Positions 44,540 through 56,616 of a stretch of DNA of 64,000 bases are shown here, piece after piece. The stretch's first letter is position 1. Each line of letters opens with the position of its first letter. This stretch comes from Adiantum capillus-veneris (taxonomy: Eukaryota > Streptophyta > Polypodiopsida > Polypodiales > Pteridaceae), in the NCBI GenBank assembly GCA_014529385.2, contig CM043943.1, forward strand, positions 105,474,355 through 105,538,354, read 5' to 3'. The notes under the pieces are model-generated. The model ran no database searches. It was not told the origin of the DNA and was given only the letters and a program-made list of their open reading frames with translations. The position numbers and the translations under genes were made by a program.

Positions 44540-45725
44540 AATAAAAAACTTGAGTTGGTTCATTCTGATGTTTGGGGTCCTGCAAGTACACCATCACTTG
44601 GTGGCTCATTGTACTATGTAACATTCATAGACGATGCGACTAGAAAAACATGGGTTTATGTCATGAAGAATAAAACCGATGTATTTTTCATATTTCAAAG
44701 GTGGAAAGCCTGTGTGGAGATTGAAACAGGTACCAAGGTTAAATGCCTCAGATCTGACAATGGAGGCGAATATTGCAGCCAAGCTTTTGAAATCTTTTGT
44801 GCTAGCAATGGCATTCGGAGGCAAAGGACAACCCCAAGGACACCTCAACAAAATGGGATTTCGTAAAGGATGAACATGACAATCATGGAACAAGCATGAA
44901 GCATGCGGCTACATGCAGGCCTACCGCTTGAGCTTTGGGCGGAAGCTGTAAATACGTCTGTGTACTTAATCAATCGGTCACCCTCAACGGCATTGGATGG
45001 GGGAGTTCCAGAAGAGGCATGGACAGGTAAACCGGTGAATTATGCATTTCTCAAAGTGTTTGGGTGTGAGGCTTTCATGCACATAGATAGAAGCCTAAGA
45101 TCAAAGCTAGATGCAAAGTCCATAAAGTGTTTCTTCATTGGCTATGGAGAAGGAGACTTTGGGTATCGCCTATGGAATCCTGAAGATGGTAAAATCTTAA
45201 GGAGTAGGGATGTAATTTTTAACGAACAAAATATGTACAAAGATTACTTGGAAAGAAAACAAACAAAAGAAACAGGTGATGAGTACATGGAGCTTCAGGA
45301 CGGTGAAGACTCAAGGACTGCAAACGGTGACAATGTGCAACAACGTCAACCAAATGAGGAGCCTCAACCTATTCCCTGAAGATCTACAAGAGCAAGTAGA
45401 CCTCTAGAAAGGTTGTTCCTTCCTTCAACCATCTCTTGATCTCAGATTCTGGAGAGCCGTAATCATACGAAGAAGCTATGCAACATGAATCCAAAGAAGA
45501 ATGGACGAAGAGCATGCAAGTGGAGATGGACTCACTACATCGCAACCAAACATGGGAGTTTGTTGAGTTGCCTAAAGGTAAGCAGGCACTTCAAAACAAA
45601 TGGATGTACAAGCTAAAGGAAGAAGAAGGTGGGAAGAAAAGGCTTGTCTTAAGCCTTGTGGCTACTCATGATCTAAATCTCGAGCAAATGGATGTAAATA
45701 CGGCATTCCCTCACGGTGATCCCAC
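44540..45725 (+). pseudogene. Element C copia integrase and RT start
   Basis: The integrase core begins ELVHSDVWGPASTPSLGG, then FIDDATRKTWVYVMKNK, CLRSDNGGEYCSQAF (second Asp) and TPQQNGIS*RMNMTI. The codon for the catalytic Glu (GAA expected) reads TAA at about 44863. It continues after a stop at about 44897 with LPLELWAEAVNTSVYLINRSP and KVFGCEAFMHIDRSLRSKLD (to 45379). RT starts near 45475: EEWTKSMQVEMDSLHRNQTW, KWMYKLKEEEGG, DLNLEQMDVNTAFPHGD. It then ends at about 45722, before the catalytic YVDD. It is clearly dead. Confidence 0.88.
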
Positions 45726-46955
45726 ACCGACCTAGGGGGGTCAAGTACCTAGGCCAAGGGACGGACTGAAGGTGTGAACAGGGGATCCATTTAGGGCAAA
45801 GGGCCATGAGCCCTCCTATGAAGGGTTGGCTGGAAAGAGGATCCGGTATTCAGTCTCCCCTTGGACTTTCATTGGTATCAGAGCCTCAGGTTTTCTGGGG
45901 AAAGAAGGGGTTTGGTCTCTTAGCTCCTACATGAATTGCATGTACAGGCAAGCTATGGAGAAGGGGGTCGAGGACGATCGCATGCACTGTGACTAAGCAG
46001 GAAGTCGAAGGACGTGTGCAGGACTGCTTAGGCGGGGGGAGAGCAAAATTCAACCGCAGTCAAATCGGGGGAGATTGACCTTGTTGGGGTCACCATGCTA
46101 CGAGGAGCACTTCACGACACTACACCATGGCTAGCAGAGCGTCGTACCGCGTGGAGTCTCTCTCTCTGGCTCGTCTGCGCCGGTTGCAAAGCCATAGTCA
46201 ATTTTTGGATTTTTTTTCAAATGATGGCCAGCCAAGGCCATTAGCCTTGGTCAATCAAGTTTTGAGTTAAGGGGTGTACCCACCCAAAGGCATCAAATTC
46301 AAGCTACGGAGTTCCCCTCTTGCTACAGTGTGGGAGCAGTTGCAGCAGGTACTCCACATTGAATCACTGGTAAACAATAGAAAATTCTCAAAAATTTTAG
46401 GTTTCGCAAGTCGATGACTAAAAAGAAAAAAAGAAAAAAAAAACCCATACCATAGCTATGCAAGGCATGGTGGTAGGGAGAATCATGGCCTGCATGGAGA
46501 CCGACTTGTAATCTCAAAGCTTTATCATGAGCCTACATGCAGGTTGATTTGCGACCACAAATCCTTAATGAAATCCTTTTACATAAAGTATGGGGCTTGC
46601 ATGGGAACAGACGAGAATTTACCATGAGGGCTTTCTCTCAATGGGATGAGACATGCTCGGCATGAAGGTACGTTTTTTTTGTGCCATTCATGTAATTGTT
46701 TTATCCTTTGAGTAGGGAATTTTTTTTTGAGAAGGTCGACAACCGGTGGTAATTATTTTCTGTATGACATCACCATAAGATGCACCATGGTACTTCAATC
46801 ATGTTTTACCAATGGATCAAGGCTCCAACAAGGCAAGTTTGCCTAGCCATAAGGACAAGTCGAGGATGACTCATGAGCTGTGAGGAAAACTTATTCGATC
46901 AAGGCTCAATGGCATCCCATAAACCTCAAGACAAACGTGGGTTTGATCACGACAA
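45726..46955 (+). mobile_element. Retroelement stub with iMet primer site
   Basis: TGGTATCAGAGC at 45873-45884 follows a GC-richer, LTR-like stretch, so another 5' stub joins element C here. The downstream kilobase has no recognised coding sense. Its right limit is where the minus-strand element D begins, near 46955. The join at about 45725 may be a recombination or insertion point. Confidence 0.5.
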
Positions 46956-48474
46956 TGTGGCAAGGTTGCCTTTTGGCATACCACACATTTTGAAACATAC
47001 TCTTGTATGTCCACTTTCATGGTACGCCAATAAAAGTATGTCTCTACTCTTCAAAGAGTAGGTTGAATGCCTCTATGCCCCGCATAGGGAGGAGCATGTT
47101 CATACATGGCTTTCTCACGAAGGGAGTGGATAACACATAGCCTATTGCCATGGAGAATACAACCATCCTGCAAGGTGAATGGCTCCTCTTTCTTCCCTAA
47201 AGCAAGGGCTAACATTATGTATTTAAAGTCAGAGTCAATAGCATACTCATCTATAATAGAAGATAGATCATTGTGAGTTTCTATAGACACAGTATTAACT
47301 TTTGGTCATCGTGAAAGTGCATCAGCCACTTGATTGTGCTTACCAACAATGTGAGCAATGTGGAAATTAAATTGCGAAAGAAAATTTGCCCACCTCATTT
47401 TTTTGTCGAAAAGCTTTGTTTGCATCATGAAGTACTTGAGACTTTGATGGTCTGTTTGTAAAATGAATGAGTCCCCAATAGATAGTGCTTCCATGTGTCT
47501 ACGGCATGTAAAACAACTAAAAGCTCTTTCTCATAAATGCCCAAGACTTGTTCATCCGTATTGAGCCTTCGGCTCTCATATGCTATGGCATGCCCTTCTT
47601 GAAGCAAGACTGCTTCAAGGCAATCACCACAAGCATCACATTGGACCTCAATTGGTTTTGAGGGATCCGGAAGCATGAGAAATGGTTGAGACGTAAGCTT
47701 GTCAAAAGCTTTTTTCTCCTTATCAGTCCATGAATACTTAACGTTCTTCTTTGTTAAGTCAAGTAATGGTCCTGCTATTTGAGAAATTTTTTCTATGAAG
47801 CGTCTATAGTATGCACACATACTAATAAAGCTTCTTAGCTCATGTAGATTCCTTGGATTAGGCCATGCTTTTATTACCTCTTACTTTGATGGATCCATAT
47901 GGATACCATCTTGAGAGATAATATGACCTAAGTATTGAATCTCTTGAAGGAAAAAATCACTTTTCTTTTGGTTGAGAAAAAGCTTGTTCTTCCTCAATGC
48001 TTGAAAAATCACTTGGAGATGTTGCTTGTGTTACTCCAAGGACTTGGAGTAGATGATGATATCATCAAAGAACACTCCAGTGAACTTGCGGTGGGGTCTA
48101 AATATTTTCTCCATCAAACGATTGAATGTGGCAGGTGCATTGGTCAAGCCAAAAGGCATGACTACATAATCATAAAGACCAAACATTGTACGAAACGCAG
48201 TCTTTAGGATATCTTCCTCCACTATCCTTATTTGATGATAGCCACTTTTATGGTCAATCCTATTGAAGTAGGTAGAGCCTTGTAGTTTATCAAACAGATC
48301 TTCTACCCAATGTATGAGAAATCTGTTTTTGATAGTGATATGGTTTAGTGCACGATAGTCCACACGCATGCGGTATGTTCCAACTTTCTTTTGTACTAAA
48401 AGGACCGGAGAACAAAAGGGAGAGGAGCTAGGCCTCACCATCCCTTTGTCTACCAATTCTTGTACTTGCCTCAT
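46955..48474 (-). pseudogene. Element D gypsy RT, RNase H and integrase zinc site
   Basis: Minus strand: RT at 48474-48031 with RPSSSPFCSPVLLVQKKVG, DHKSGYHQIRI, VMPFGLTNAPATFNRLM and VFFDDIIIYS (catalytic FFDD). RNase H is at 47820-47306 with MCAYYRRFIEKISQ, a DACGD region, YESRRLNTDEQ, LQTDHQSLKYFM and NQVADALSR. The integrase start (47290-46965) has HAPPYAGHRG, then VETYFYWRTMKVDIQEYV and CVVCQKAT, an H2C2 zinc site. It is lost soon after that, so the integrase core is missing. Stops at about 48487 and 47295 and a frame change near 47490 break it. Confidence 0.87.
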
Positions 48475-49130
48475 GATCTTCTCTTCTTAATCTTGGGAAA
48501 CACGATAAGGAGGTTTGTTAGGCGATGATCTTCTTGATAGGAGCTCAATTCTATGGTCATCATCCCATCGTTTTGGAGGTAAGTCCATAGGGATATCATT
48601 GATGAACACATCGTGGAACCCTTTTAAGAAGCTAGAAAAGTCTAACTCTTCTTGATTCCTACCATTAACCTTTGATGAAACATTAGGACCTTATAGGGAC
48701 TCTTTGACAAAAATCATGTACGCAGAAACTAAGCTCTTTATTGCTTTATCAAGGGAAAGAGGATTTATGAGTGGTATAGTACGACCAGACTCATTAGCAT
48801 CTATATACATGTTCTTTCCCCTGTAGGTGAAGTAGATTCTCCTCTCAGGGAACTTCATGTTGGAAGCCATGCGATCAAACCATGGCGACCCTAGGATAGC
48901 GTCCTCATGTTGGAGAGGAGAGATAAAAAAATCTTGTTTGTCGACATAGCTTTGGACATGAAGCCTCAACTTCCCAATCAAGGGAGTAACGGACGCTTGC
49001 TGTCCCTTGAAAGTTGTGTCAACCGTTACAATATCTCCCATCTCAAAAGCTTGAATGCCCGACTTGGTGGCCAACTCCGTTGATATGAAGTTGTGAGTAG
49101 AGCCAGGGTCAAACAAGGTGAAGGCATCAT
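48475..49130 (-). pseudogene. Element D protease region
   Basis: The frame at 49116-48691 starts FDPGSTHNFISTELATKSG, a gypsy retropepsin loop in which D-P-G-S replaces the usual D-T/S-G-A/S. It continues to DAILGSPWFDRM (about 48880), the ILGSPW block that follows the flap in this family. It lies between the zinc-knuckle gag and RT, in the expected order. Confidence 0.75.
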
Positions 49131-50080
49131 GCTCCCTTACCTTTCCTTAAGCATAGGAGAGAGATAATCGTTTGCAATGAGCATCCTCTTTTGGAGCTTC
49201 GATGGTGGAAGCCCTAGGAGTCTCATTGCCAGCATTTTTCTTGGGGCAAGAACGATAGCCATGTCCTTGCTCCCCACACTTAAAACACTTATGGTCCTTT
49301 CGAAAAGCTTCAAGCTCTTCATGAGACAGTTTGTTTTTACCTTTTTAAACTCCCTTCTCCTTGGACCTTTTGTTGTTGTTGTAGGAAGTGCCTTGGGAAG
49401 AATTCTGGGCATTGGTTTTTCCCTTTGCATCATTTTTGTCTTTGTTTTCCATGGGTTTGACATTCCATCTAGCCCCTTGTTGGACATTGATGTGGGAAGA
49501 AACCATGGTATGGTGGATTACTTCGGTGATAGAACCAGGCCTTTGGGAGTTGACATACTCGGCCATTTCTTCAGGTAATCCTGCACAAAATTGTTGCTTT
49601 TGCTCGACAAAGTCTATCTTTTGAAAGACAGTAGCTTGTCCACATATTTGTGGATAGACTCATGAGAGAGAAGCCTCAAACTCCGCCATTCGGTGAGCAC
49701 TTTGTCCTTTGCATCGCTTGCAAGGAATTGCTTCATGATGGAAACTCATAGAGTTTTCCATGTCTTTGGGGATTCGCCATTGCCATGAAGGCTAGCCCAC
49801 CATTGACGAGCCAATTTTTGGAATTGCATAGCTACATGGCGTAGCTTGGAGGACTTCATGAAGCCCTTGACTCCAAAGGCCGCATCAAATTGTTGGATGA
49901 AGGCCAATACTTCATAGGTGAGAAAAGAGATACTCTTTCCTCCCTCTTTGAACTTCTTTAGCTTTTGTGACCTTCGCCATGCAGGGTAAGATTTGTGATG
50001 TCCTCTTCTCTTGTATTCTCTAGGAGAATATCCATAGCTTTCATCGGTTTATTCTACTCTCTTGGTTATTGTCAGCCATG
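49131..50080 (-). pseudogene. Element D gag with zinc knuckle
   Basis: Minus-strand coding sense in shifting frames: FDAAFGVKGFMKSSKLRHVA, ARQWWASLHGNGESPKTWK (capsid), KQKQQFCAGLPEEMAEYVNS-like sequence near 49600, then CFKCGEQGHGYRSCPKK (about 49290-49240). The last is a C-x2-C-x4-H-x4-C knuckle. Several frameshifts and stops are present. No intact start could be assigned; the leader runs up to the primer site at 50492. Confidence 0.75.
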
Positions 50081-50480
50081 TTAATTAAACTTATGTGTTT
50101 ACTTAATGTATGCTTTGGCAATTCAAAACCTTAGTTGCTACTCCTCTTAGCCTTTCAAAATAGGCACTTAAGTATCTACACCCACGGCTCGAATTGGTTA
50201 ATTATAGAGAGTAGTGGAGTGGGTCTAACATAGAGAAGTTGTCGAGGGATAGCTCCTTTCGAACTTCTTATGGCTCAATTATGGTAAAGCCGTAGGCAAG
50301 TCTAAGAAGACTTCATTATTAAGACCAAAGCTCCCGAGGTGTGCACCATATCCCACATAGTGGGCTCAACATAACCGATAATAGATCCCAGTCCCACTTA
50401 CCCTAATATAATTAAAAAAATCAACCATTAATAAGCTACTTAAGGACCTCTCTTTCTAAGCAAGAAAAGAGAAAACAAAT

Positions 50481-50492
50481 GCTCTGGTACCA
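50481..50492 (-). other. Primer-binding site, tRNA-iMet type (element D)
   Basis: On the minus strand TGGTACCAGAGC lies one base after the LTR end ...CTTTACA. It differs from the common TGGTATCAGAGC by one base and fixes D's orientation. Confidence 0.8.
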
Positions 50493-50493
50493 A

Positions 50494-51241
50494 TGTAAAG
50501 GAAATGGCTATGAACTTTGAGAATAGTGGAATTAAGAGAATTAGAGTGAGCATTTTTGTGAGATTACTTTGAGAACTTGGAGGGTGAACTTAATTGACGG
50601 TAGCAACATAAACATAGTACTTAATTAACTTGCATGAACAATGATTTTGCAAGAGAGAGTGAGAGTATTAAAGAACATGACAATAAATGAGGACCGGATT
50701 TACTTGGAGCCGCGGTCCCCCTGCAAAAGGCATTTGTATTATAGATTCTCCCATCAAGAGAGACTTTGTTACAATACAATCTTTGTGTTCCTTGTGACCT
50801 TGGTGATGCTACAAAGATGGAAAGCTTCATGCATCATAAGTTTAACATAAACTTTGAAAAAAGAATTAACTATCCCAAGCCTCAGTCCCAAGGCCTCAAA
50901 CACCTTCGAAGGTGGAGAGAGCTAGCAGGGAATGAGGGTAGGGAAGACATAGAAGAAACATTTCATAGGAGAAAGAAATAGTTCCTCACTTATCATCACT
51001 CTTCTTGCTTATCATAGCATAATAGCATAGTGATGAAGATGAAGAAGATGGCAAGCTTAAGCATTGAAGCATGGCTCTTGGTTGGATTTTCATTCCATAG
51101 CCCAGAGTGTTGGTGTAGGCTCTCCACTTCTCAACAAACTTGGAGAAGGAGATGGAGCTCTTGCATTTTGGACTCCACACAATGAGAGAATGTGTGTGTG
51201 TGTGTGTGGGAGAGTATGCCCCTCCCTCTCATGCTTGGTAC

Positions 51242-51285
<44 letters not shown>

Positions 51286-51968
51286 TTTATTATTTCCTTT
51301 GGACATGTACCCTCTTTTTTCTCTTTTGAGAGAAAGAACTTAATTACTTATTTTTATGTATCTAAATTCTCATTGGACCCCTTTAAAACTTAACCAATAG
51401 CATTCAAGCATATCATGAGGGCCACATGTGGAGGATCATCTGAACATGTGTCTTTTATGCTTATTAAGTCATTTGGTTTTCGTAATACTTCAAGGACTTA
51501 TTCAATCAAGCAAGCATGTGTCTTTTATGCTTCTTAAGTCATTTGTTTTGAATTAAATACTTGAAGCCTTAGTCAATCAAGCATGGACATTCATGTCTCT
51601 TGAGAACTTATCTTTGAATTTAACATTTCAAATACCTTATTCATTTAAGCATAAAAATCACCTCAAGCTTTGGGCAAGGTTCCCACAACCACTTTAAGTG
51701 TCTTAGCACCTCATCCTTGGGTACGATTCCCACCTCGAGGTTATCCCTAGCTTGCGTAAGGTCAAAGGACATTTTAACACTAACTTTTGGAGGTCTTTAA
51801 TGAAGCTAACCCTAAGGTCTTTTAAGCCCCATTATGTAGCATTGCTCTGGCTACGTGTTGAGATAGATCCGTAAGCACGTGTCTATATTCTAATCCTTGT
51901 TCCCGTTTATTATCCCACATTAAATGATCAGTTTAATAAGGGTTGGTTAGATGTTAGGTTTTATGACA
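50494..51968 (-). mobile_element. 5' LTR of gypsy element D
   Basis: Plus-strand ends TGTAAAGG...TTATGACA give TG/CA termini and a length of 1475 bp. It holds a (CT)n tract (about 51244-51283), a GT run near 51190, and about three ~70-bp subrepeats around CATGTGTCTTTTATGC (51445, 51515, then a diverged one near 51590). At 51968 it cuts into minus-strand coding sequence (…MMEIWD). No second LTR was found, since D's 3' end is lost. Confidence 0.75.
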
Positions 51969-52490
51969 TCCCAAATCTCCATCATAAAGTGTCCAACCTG
52001 AATTGAACAAAGCTGTCGAATCCTCTGTCGTATGGTCTTTTTGACCCTGTCCACCACAACAGCCCCATCCTTGCTCTTATACACCTTGCTAAGATCATGC
52101 TCGTATGATCCCCAAGGTGTGTGTGGTGTGTCAATCGGTGAACTATCTACTAAAGAGATGGTGAACGCTCTCTTGGTGGTGTGGATGCATTGGTAGAATT
52201 GCTACCACAACAACCACCACCTTGAGAACGACGCTTATCTCATCTCAAAGAAGAACTAGCCATCCGTGTAGAGGGCATACTTGATTGAGGTGTAGGGCCG
52301 GTTGGTGTAGGGAGCACACTAGTCCTAGACATAGGGACGTTCGTAGTAGGACTAGAGGAACCAGCTCCTCAAAGGTTCTGCGCGTAAGCAAAGCCTGCTC
52401 TGGTATGAACTGTGACAAAAAGGAGCCCATCTTCTCGGGTGACATGTCGATCGGAGTGACAAGAAAACTAAAACTAGGAAAGTATGTATA
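51969..52490 (-). pseudogene. Unrecognised coding remnant interrupted by element D
   Basis: Between 52175 and 51969 the minus strand encodes TPHTPWGSYEHDLSKVYKSK and VDRVKKTIRQRIRQLCSIQV, running straight into D's LTR. Upstream, 52445-52245 encodes MSPEKMGSFLSQFIPEQALL in another frame. It is probably the C-terminal or second gene product of the CACTA remnant to the right, as spacing and orientation agree, but I do not recognise a domain. Confidence 0.45.
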
Positions 52491-52656
52491 GTCGTCATTG
52501 GTTGTGGCTACAAATACACAAATAACACATATAGATATGTTAGTTCACAAAAGAAAATCTTAAGCAATGCAAATAACAAAAAAACAAAGCTGCAACACAA
52601 CTCATTATATCTATCCAGTGTTGTAGGCTAATTAAAAGAGTTTTAAAAAAGAGTTC

Positions 52657-53330
52657 CTAGCAAAAAAAGGTAGTCAATCTCTCATCTTTTATGAAAGATG
52701 ATGCACCAAAGATGCCTACCTCAATCTGTACTTCCGCATCTTTGTCATCAAACTCTACTTCTTCTCCGCTCTCTGCATTAACTTGCATATTCAAAAGCTC
52801 ATTTCTAGGTTCAGGCATTTGCTCATCACTGACCTCCAACTCAAAATCCTTACTTACATCATCCGTCTGCCATGCACTTTGTTCATGAAGCTCTTTGACC
52901 TCAACTTCCAATCCTTCACACGCTTGCCATGCTCCGTGGAGCAACTTGAACAACATAGAGCCAGTGCGGTTTAGATAGATATTTTTATCATTTTCTCTCC
53001 CTAGTGGATCTATTGTAAACACAACTTGTTTACAATGTTGCAGAAGTACGAATGTATCCCGTGCATCTATCCACACCTACTTAGAGTTCACTTGAATCAG
53101 TCTACTCTTATCTTTGTGCACATTTGCATTAGGGCCGCTGGTAATAACTTTGAACAACTTGACATCAAAGAAAAAAAATATCAAACTTCGTGAAGCTAAC
53201 CTTCATGGTTTCTTAGATGTGGCCAAAGTACTCTAGCTAGATAGTCTCTGTGTTCTCATCCCTAACACTACTCCTACTTTCTTGGATGAAGCTTTCCCTA
53301 ACGTCATTGTCGAAGGTGACCCTTTGTTCG
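52657..53330 (-). pseudogene. CACTA-associated DUF4216-like remnant
   Basis: The minus strand reads EYFGHI-stop-ETMKVSFTKFDIFFF (about 53230), VNSK-stop-VWIDARDTFVLLQHCKQVVF (about 53100-53020), then an acidic tail (SGEEVEFDDKDAEVQIEVG). The order Y-G-x-I, a hydrophobic strand, then D-x-FVLxxQxxQVxF-like matches DUF4216, which lies in the C-terminal part of plant CACTA transposase proteins. Stops in both blocks show it is dead. A relationship to the TNP2 remnant at 13-14 kb is not demonstrated. Confidence 0.6.
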
Positions 53331-54029
53331 TCTATTTATTGCACTCTAAAGTGTCTCCCATGCGACCACAAAGCTCCATATTTGTGATATTGCATACACA
53401 AAATTGAAACAAACTTAAAGTTACTAAAGTAATGTGATCATGTAGACCTACAAAAGGAAGTTGTGAAAATATTTACATGTCAATCGCAACCTCTTGACGT
53501 CTCCTCTTCCTCTTCAGTAATCAGCACTCTGTTCCTCTTTGCCTCTAAGATTGTTGCATCCATCACCAGTAGGAAAGTCAAGAAATTTGTAAAGATGATC
53601 TAGAAAAGCAAGGTTTCTAGTGGCACGTTTGCACTTGAATTGCAAGTGATCCGTCAAGCGTTGTTTTTTTTTCCCTTCGTGCCTCTCTAGCCACTTTTGC
53701 ATGATGTCAAAATCTTATAAGCTTTTCTCGCCTTGTGATATCTATCTTCCTACTGATGCCTTGTCCCTAAGGCTCATCCCTTATCACCTTGATGATGACC
53801 TCAATAGTTCACATTTGAGACATCTTTGGATCAATTGAGTCCAAAAAATCACTAATGAGAAAAAGAGGCTACATGTTTTTCAATTGCTCACTTTCAGTGG
53901 ATGCATGTCATGTTTTTATATGTTTGGTCCATGTAGCTCAAGTCCTTCAAGCAAAATTCTACCATGCTCCTTGTAAACTGTCTTGCTCAAATGATCAGAG
54001 CGACAAAAGCCAAGTTGAGGACCACGGTT
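53331..54029. other. Intergenic or decayed transposon DNA
   Basis: No recognised protein or repeat. It may contain further diverged CACTA sequence, since weak coding sense is visible on the minus strand near 53700-53510 (RATRNLAFLDHLYKFLDFP). Confidence 0.3.
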
Positions 54030-54915
54030 GCCTATGTATGGTATTGAAGTCTGTTTGCATTATTTTACTTCGTTTGTCGAAGCACGTTTGCACTTTTGAA
54101 GTACACAAGTCGTTTCTGAAGATCGTTGCATTTCTAAAGTCGTTTGCAATTTTTCTACCATTTTCCGCTACCTCTTACAACCTCACATTCTCTAGCCATG
54201 CCCGATTTCTGCACACCTTGGTCTAAAGGTGCACAAAGATCAGAACCACTAGGTAATAATCTTGACTTTATTGGTCGATGCCTATATAAGGGTTCAACAT
54301 AAGTATGTTTTTGAAATATGTTTGTGTTTTCGAAGTCTATGTGCACTATTGAAGTTTGTTTGTGTTATTTTACTTTGTTTGTCAAAGTTCCTTTACATTT
54401 TTGAAGTACACAAATCGTTTCTGAAGATCTCTACATTTTTAAAGTCCGTTTGCTAATTTCCTACCATTTGCTGCTACCTGTAACAACCTCACATTCTCTA
54501 GCCATGCCCAATCTCTCTACACCTCGTTCTAAAGGTGCACGGAGATCAAGACCACCGGGTAATAATCTCGTTTTTATTGGTCAATGCTTATATATTAGGG
54601 TTTGACATAAGTCTTTTTTTAAAATTTGTTTGCATTTTTAAAGTCTATGTGCACTATTGAAGTCCGTTTGCGTTATTTTACTTCATTTGGCGAAGTTTAT
54701 TTGCGTTTTTGAAGTACACAAGTAGTTTATGAAGATCGTTGCATTTTTTAAATTTGTTTGTGGTTTTTCTACCATTTGCCACTGGCTCTAACAACCTCAC
54801 ATTCTCTAGCCATGCCCGATCTCCGCATACCTCAATCTAGAGGTGCACGAAGATCATGACCACCGGGTAATAATCTCGTCTTTATTGGTCAATGCCTATA
54901 TATCAGGGTTTGTAC
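54030..54915 (+). repeat. Three-copy ~306-bp tandem array
   Basis: TATTTTACTT recurs at about 54061, 54366 and 54674, periods 305 and 308 bp. Each unit includes AAGTACACAAGT or AAGTACACAAAT, GATCGTTGCATTT or similar, CTAACAACCTCACATTCTCTAGCC-like sequence (shown only in part) and ATAATCTC..TTTATTGGTC. Units are roughly 85-90% alike by eye. No coding capacity is conserved. Confidence 0.85.
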
Positions 54916-55282
54916 GGTCAAACACATAAGCGACTAACCCTGCCTTAGTAAGGAAGTGGGTAGGCCTAAACATTTCGATGGCAAAGAGATTGTTAACTTA
55001 ATCTGCTAGCTGTAAGCAACAGGCCTTAAGCGATAAGCCTTAAGTGGTCTGAATATTGCTTTGCCCTAAGCGACTAGCGTTAGTTAATTAATGAAGCAGG
55101 TGGACCTAAGGCACGGCTAAGCAGTAAATACATAAGCGAATGACCCTAAGCGACCAACCCTTATTAAGAGGTGTGAATACCTATTAGCCCTATGCGACCA
55201 GTCCTAAGCGGCTAAATAAAGAAGGGGGTAGGACTAAGCGATGCGGTTAAGCGACTGAATATCTAAGCGACTAGCCCTAAAA

Positions 55283-55283
<1 letters not shown>
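54916..55283 (+). repeat. Cluster of TAAGCGACTAACCC-like motifs
   Basis: At least ten variants of TAAGCGAC occur in about 350 bp, near 54927, 55037, 55074, 55132, 55153, 55194, 55205, 55234, 55249 and 55263. They are often followed by TAGCCCTAA or CAACCC. Spacing is irregular, so it is a decayed minisatellite or a binding-site-like cluster. Confidence 0.7.

Positions 55284-55284
<1 letters not shown>

Positions 55285-55378
<94 letters not shown>
55285..55378 (+). repeat. (CT)n microsatellite, ~94 bp
   Basis: An uninterrupted CT dinucleotide run of about 47 units, the longest in the window. It directly follows the TAAGCGAC cluster. Confidence 0.95.
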
Positions 55379-55380
<2 letters not shown>

Positions 55381-56400
55381 ACTCTCTTTTTATGAGTGCA
55401 TGTGTGTATGCGAGGTTGATCTTGCAACTAGTATATGAAGTTTGCAAAGTCTTACACACATAAAATAATCTCTTTAATTAATCACAATTCTACCATCTAG
55501 ATCCAATTCTCTAACACCATCTGTACTAGGGCAAGCGGTGGTGTTGGGGGAGAGGAGGTTTAGGGAAAAGTGGGGCTAATGGAGAGATTTGAAGGATTTG
55601 GAGGGTATAGGAGAGGCCATATGCAATAATGTTGTAAAGATTTGTGAACTTTTTTTTCGCGAGAAATTGACAATAGTATGCACCCTAACACTCCAAACCT
55701 TGTCCTTTTTCAACACAACCTCTTCCACGTATAGAAGCTTCCTTAGAAAAGAAAAATTTTGTCCTCAGAATAGAAAATATCTACTAGATCTTCTATCTAA
55801 TCCATTAGCATCCTGGAGCATCAATTTGCCTTCGAACCAGGGATAAAAATTTTGACCTTCAGTCAATTTCGTGGGTTTTCTTCAACATTGTCTCTTAATC
55901 CCTCTCCCTATTGGATTTTGGCATTTTTTGATGAGGTTTTTGGCCCAATACTATTTGATTTCTGTTATACTCCTCTTTGCAAACATTTGATCCTTTCCAA
56001 CATGGTTCACTATGGCTTACAATCTCCCTTCTCCTGGGCCATTAAGATGAGACAAAATTTTGGAATGAATCCATCAAGTGATACTTGTGGAGTTTTGCTA
56101 TTCTATGTTGGCCCACCCAAAAATGTGAGGACTTGGGTACTTGATCTGAATCCAAAGTTTTAACATAAAACTTCGTTTCACAAGAAGCCCCATTAGAAAT
56201 CATTTCACTATTGTGAGCATGCGTGTATCTGGTGGAATGGAATTCTTCCAATGTGCATCTTTGTCTACAAAGAGGAAGGTTGAAACTTCCTCTTCATAAG
56301 CTTACTACACAATCCACCATGATTGGATATCTAAGACCATGGCACACACATGCTATATGGTTTGCCTAAGATACTATATGTTTCAAAGCAAGGATGCACG
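55379..56400. other. Unrecognised stretch with weak coding sense
   Basis: Plus-strand frames at 55589-55846 and 55852-56163 are open but match nothing I know. Hydrophobic runs (YWILAFFDEVFGPILFDFCY) may be chance. No gene is called. Confidence 0.25.
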
Positions 56401-56616
56401 TTCTGCGAAGTAGAGATAAAATGTCAAAGTAGGGGAGCAGCATATGAGTGGAAATCTCAAGTTTAGCAAGCCGTGTGGCAACAGATCTGCAGCAAGTGAG
56501 GAGGAGGAGGGCAAGAGAGGAAGAGAAAAACGAGTGAATTGCACAGGAGAAACCCGTGTGTTCTATTTTTGCAGAATCCACCGGTACAGACACTAGAATA
56601 TGCATCGATATAGATG

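Noticed and set aside
51140-51393. Ser/Leu-rich protein at a CT run
   Set aside because: Simple translation of a (CT)n microsatellite within D's LTR.
54916-55283. CRISPR-like array or true telomere repeat
   Set aside because: The motifs are irregularly spaced and degenerate, with no uniform spacers and no perfect TTTAGGG or CCCTAAA array.
55589-56163. Membrane protein gene
   Set aside because: The two short open frames are hydrophobic but have no recognised family, no conserved context and an ordinary length for chance ORFs.
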